Origin: Victivallales bacterium
GTDB taxonomy: Bacteria; Verrucomicrobiota; Lentisphaeria; Victivallales; Victivallaceae
Reading direction: 5' to 3'
Length of the DNA: 10,012 nt
Assembly: GCA_030634125.1 (NCBI GenBank)
Contig: DAOWBJ010000036.1
Span: forward strand, 1 to 10,012
Shown here: positions 8,086 to 10,012 of the stretch, one piece after another
Layout: every line of letters begins with the position of its first letter
Numbering within the stretch: the first letter of the stretch is position 1
The notes under the pieces: generated by a model
The model's input: only the letters and a program-made list of their open reading frames with translations
Told to the model about the DNA's origin: nothing
Databases searched by the model: none
Translations under genes and position numbers: made by a program

Positions 8086-8104
8086 AATGTGCCTTTGGCA
8101 CATT
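8086..8104. terminator. Perfect hairpin between convergent pseudogenes
   Basis: AATGTGCC and GGCACATT form an uninterrupted 8-bp stem with a TTT loop in the 75-base gap between the integrase stop (8032) and the protease stop (8108). It suits a shared, bidirectional terminator for convergent genes. Neither side has a clear T run, so termination strength is doubtful. Confidence 0.4.
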
Positions 8105-8107
8105 GAA

Positions 8108-9872
8108 CTAAGTATTAATTTCGATTGAAACAGGAACCTGTAATTGTATAGAAACAGGAGTGTAAATATCAACCTCCTGTTCAGGAGTGTATATTGAAAC
8201 AATTAACGAATAGCGAGTTTTTCGGTTCCACCTTTCAAGATGCGCTCGTTCTTTCCACCAACCAATAGTTGGGTAGATTGCAATTAGATTTGAAGCAGCT
8301 AATTCTGCTGCTGAACCTTGCCAGATATCTGAATGCACGGAACCTTTATCTCGTGCTTGTCCTAAAATCCAGTGTTCTGAAGCACTGGATGTGCCCGGAT
8401 GCCCATTATCGTCATCTCTAGACTTTGCATTAATTCGTCGTAAAAACTGATTTTTAGATTCAGTCGGTGAATTTAAATCAAAACGTAATCCGTGCGATGC
8501 ATAACGATAACGATCTTGCCATCCAATTTCTCCAGGTCCAGGTTCTATGAAATAGGAAAGAGTTACCCGCATAAAAATTTCAGTAGTATATAGGAAGACT
8601 TTGAAGAACATCTTTGGGCCAAGGAAGTTCGTACATATGCATGTCTTTCGTTTTAGGTCTACCACCCGCATCATCCTTATAAAAGGGTTGTAATCCTGAT
8701 TGTGCTACTAATGTTAGACTATTGCTTGCGCAATAAAGAGCTCTTTCAAGGTTTGGAACTCCATAACCACAATTTTTTAAAAGTTGTCTGTAGGAATTTT
8801 TTCTTCCTTCTCGTGTTGGAAACTGCGTTTTCATTGTGTCAGTCCATTCTGCAGAATGGATCATGAGTCCACGAATTGTTTCTGCCCAATACTCAGGATA
8901 TTCTGTTTGGATTTGTGCCGCAAACCATGCAGCCCGAGCAGTTGCTGCACTTGTCATTCCAAAAGGATAAAAATGTGCCTGTTGAGGATCATAAAAGGTG
9001 GAAAGTATTGACAGATCGTCGCACTCTGTAATAAAACCGGAAGCATCCTTGGCAAGGTTTCCTCCTTCCATGACAATTTCGGGTTTGATTGGCCATTTGT
9101 CGTTCCACGTAGAGGAATGTGTTGAAAAAGGAGATAAACCATTATAGGGAGCCATTGGTTTATATTCAGATAAGCTTGGATCCGTAATTTGGTTAAGCTG
9201 TGTATACGCTCCTACTGTCAATGCATTCCATGATTGCGCTGGATCATGAATAGAGTCTGTTAAGCTTACATTAAGATAATTCTCCCAGTTTTGCATAGCT
9301 ACATTTCCAGCACTGATAATAAATAATCGTTGTGTATCATCTTCAGCACCAGAACATATTTGGTCAAGTTCAGCTGACCATGACGAAGGTCTTCCTTCAT
9401 CTCGTGAGTCTTCAGAAGTTGTTGCCATGCAAATAATACGCTTATTATCAGGTGATTTAATTTCTGCTCTATAAACACCTTGAGCAGTTACATACCCCCA
9501 CAGTTCAGGTTCTGTATTGCCAGTTGGTGGCAAAATTTTAACAGATTCCAGAAAATGTCTTAACCTAATAATTTCATTATGAGAAAGTATTTCTTGGAGA
9601 TTACCATATGCAGAAATTCCAGCCATTAATGTTCCATGTTTATCATGATCATGGTTACCCCATTCTGCATCTACGCTTTGACAATCTTCAGAGTTAAGAA
9701 CCGGTTCAATCAATGGATGTCCATTGTTGACCCCTGTATCCAAAATACATATTGCGACTTTAGAATCCAGATTTACGTCTAGTCTTTCAAGAATAGTCTG
9801 TACCCATTCTGCCTGCTCTTTATTAACCTGATCAAGCCAAAAGGTGGCTGTTTCTTTTGCTCTCCTATATTC
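8108..9872 (-). pseudogene. IetS-like S8 (subtilisin) anti-phage protease, truncated and frameshifted
   Basis: The open frame begins inside the gene at EYRRAKETATFW (9872) and runs to the stop near 8580; the rest is in another frame from about 8590 to TAG at 8108. One extra C in CTTCCTATA (about 8590) explains the shift: removing it joins DVLQSL to YTTEIFMRVTLSYF. The subtilisin sites are all present: Asp in ILDTGVN (about 9738), His in DKHGTLMAG (about 9636), the oxyanion Asn in SAGN (about 9303) and Ser in GMTSAATA (8949-8951). The C-terminal part (FIEPGPGEIGWQDRYRYASH and on) is not part of ordinary subtilisins and matches my memory of IetS, the protease of the two-gene IetA (AAA ATPase)/IetS defence system. 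About 588 codons remain. The missing N-terminus, probably over 100 residues, was cut off where an IS21-like end begins. A TTG at 9741-9743 can open a shorter frame but would omit the catalytic Asp. No IetA is visible. Confidence 0.75.
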
Positions 9873-10012
9873 TGTGAGCGGTCATCTGAAATGACGCAAT
9901 CCTGGTCATCTGAAATGACTATTTTAAATTTTTGATATAAAAATAGCGTGTTCTGCATGGATGAAAAATCACCATGAGAATTTTGTAAAAGCACTTAAAA
10001 TACGAATATTAT
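9873..10012. mobile_element. End of a probable IS21-family insertion sequence (partial)
   Basis: Homology to the protease stops at 9872 and a different sequence starts with TGTGAGCGGTCATC. It has the TG start and internal repeated 16-mers (9880-9895 and 9904-9919) that are typical, in my memory, of IS21-type ends, which carry several copies of a transposase-binding repeat. No istA or istB reading frame is recognisable in the remaining 90 bases, which are AT-rich and show nothing else. Which end of the element this is cannot be told. The target duplication cannot be checked because the other end lies outside the window. Confidence 0.5.
9880..9919. repeat. Tandem pair of GGTCATCTGAAATGAC, each internally palindromic
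   Basis: The 16-mer GGTCATCTGAAATGAC occurs at 9880-9895 and 9904-9919, a 24-base period (just over two helical turns). Each copy contains GTCAT...ATGAC arms around CTGAA, so each is a small dyad. The layout fits a multi-site protein-binding region such as transposase sites at an IS terminus. No further copy is visible in the window. Confidence 0.8.

Noticed and set aside
9880..9919. Two repeats considered as the start of a CRISPR array.
   Set aside because: The repeat is only 16 bases and the spacer 8 bases, there are just two copies and no cas gene; an IS end explains them better.
9779..9994. Minus-strand open frame across the IS end and the start of the protease remnant.
   Set aside because: It runs over the tandem repeats (giving VISDD twice) and overlaps the better-supported protease frame; it has no family features.

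Overview
The window is bacterial chromosome with a compact housekeeping block (about 330-6345, all minus strand) flanked by remains of acquired, mostly defence-related DNA. The housekeeping genes are intact and moderate in GC; the flanks are more AT-rich and contain broken genes. The organism is Gram-negative-like: it has a secreted periplasmic adaptor protein, and its tRNA gene encodes CCA. The style of the integrase and of the zinc-ribbon protein reminds me of Lentisphaerota (Victivallis-like gut bacteria). That is an impression from memory, not a database result.

Left edge (1-331): AT-rich DNA, a minus-strand intrinsic terminator, then a plus-strand piece encoding about the last 60 residues of a type I restriction HsdR subunit. 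Its stop codon directly abuts the stop codon of the convergent adaptor gene.

Middle (329-6344, minus strand; order of transcription is right to left): typA/bipA, a small CxxC...CxxC zinc-ribbon protein behind its own promoter, an EF-G-family GTPase outside any str operon, and an orphan membrane-fusion (HlyD/RND adaptor-like) protein. Two ribosome-associated GTPases are thus neighbours with a zinc-ribbon protein between them. The EF-G has all G motifs but a strongly altered domain IV tip, so it looks like a second, specialised paralogue and not the main translocase.

Right part (6494-10012): a tRNA-Glu(UUC) gene with a good sigma70-type promoter, followed in the same direction by a tyrosine-recombinase integrase. 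This is the usual layout of a tRNA-targeted integrative element. The integrase is dead as written: it has one in-frame TGA and one single-base deletion. Facing it is a subtilisin-like (S8) protease resembling IetS of the two-gene IetA/IetS anti-phage system. It has one frameshift and has lost its N-terminus to what looks like the end of an IS21-type insertion sequence, which runs off the window. Its ATPase partner is not visible.

I see no clearly new system. The most useful points are the decayed tRNA-Glu island carrying an IetS-like remnant, the HsdR scar at the other flank, and the unusual EF-G and adaptor protein in the core block.
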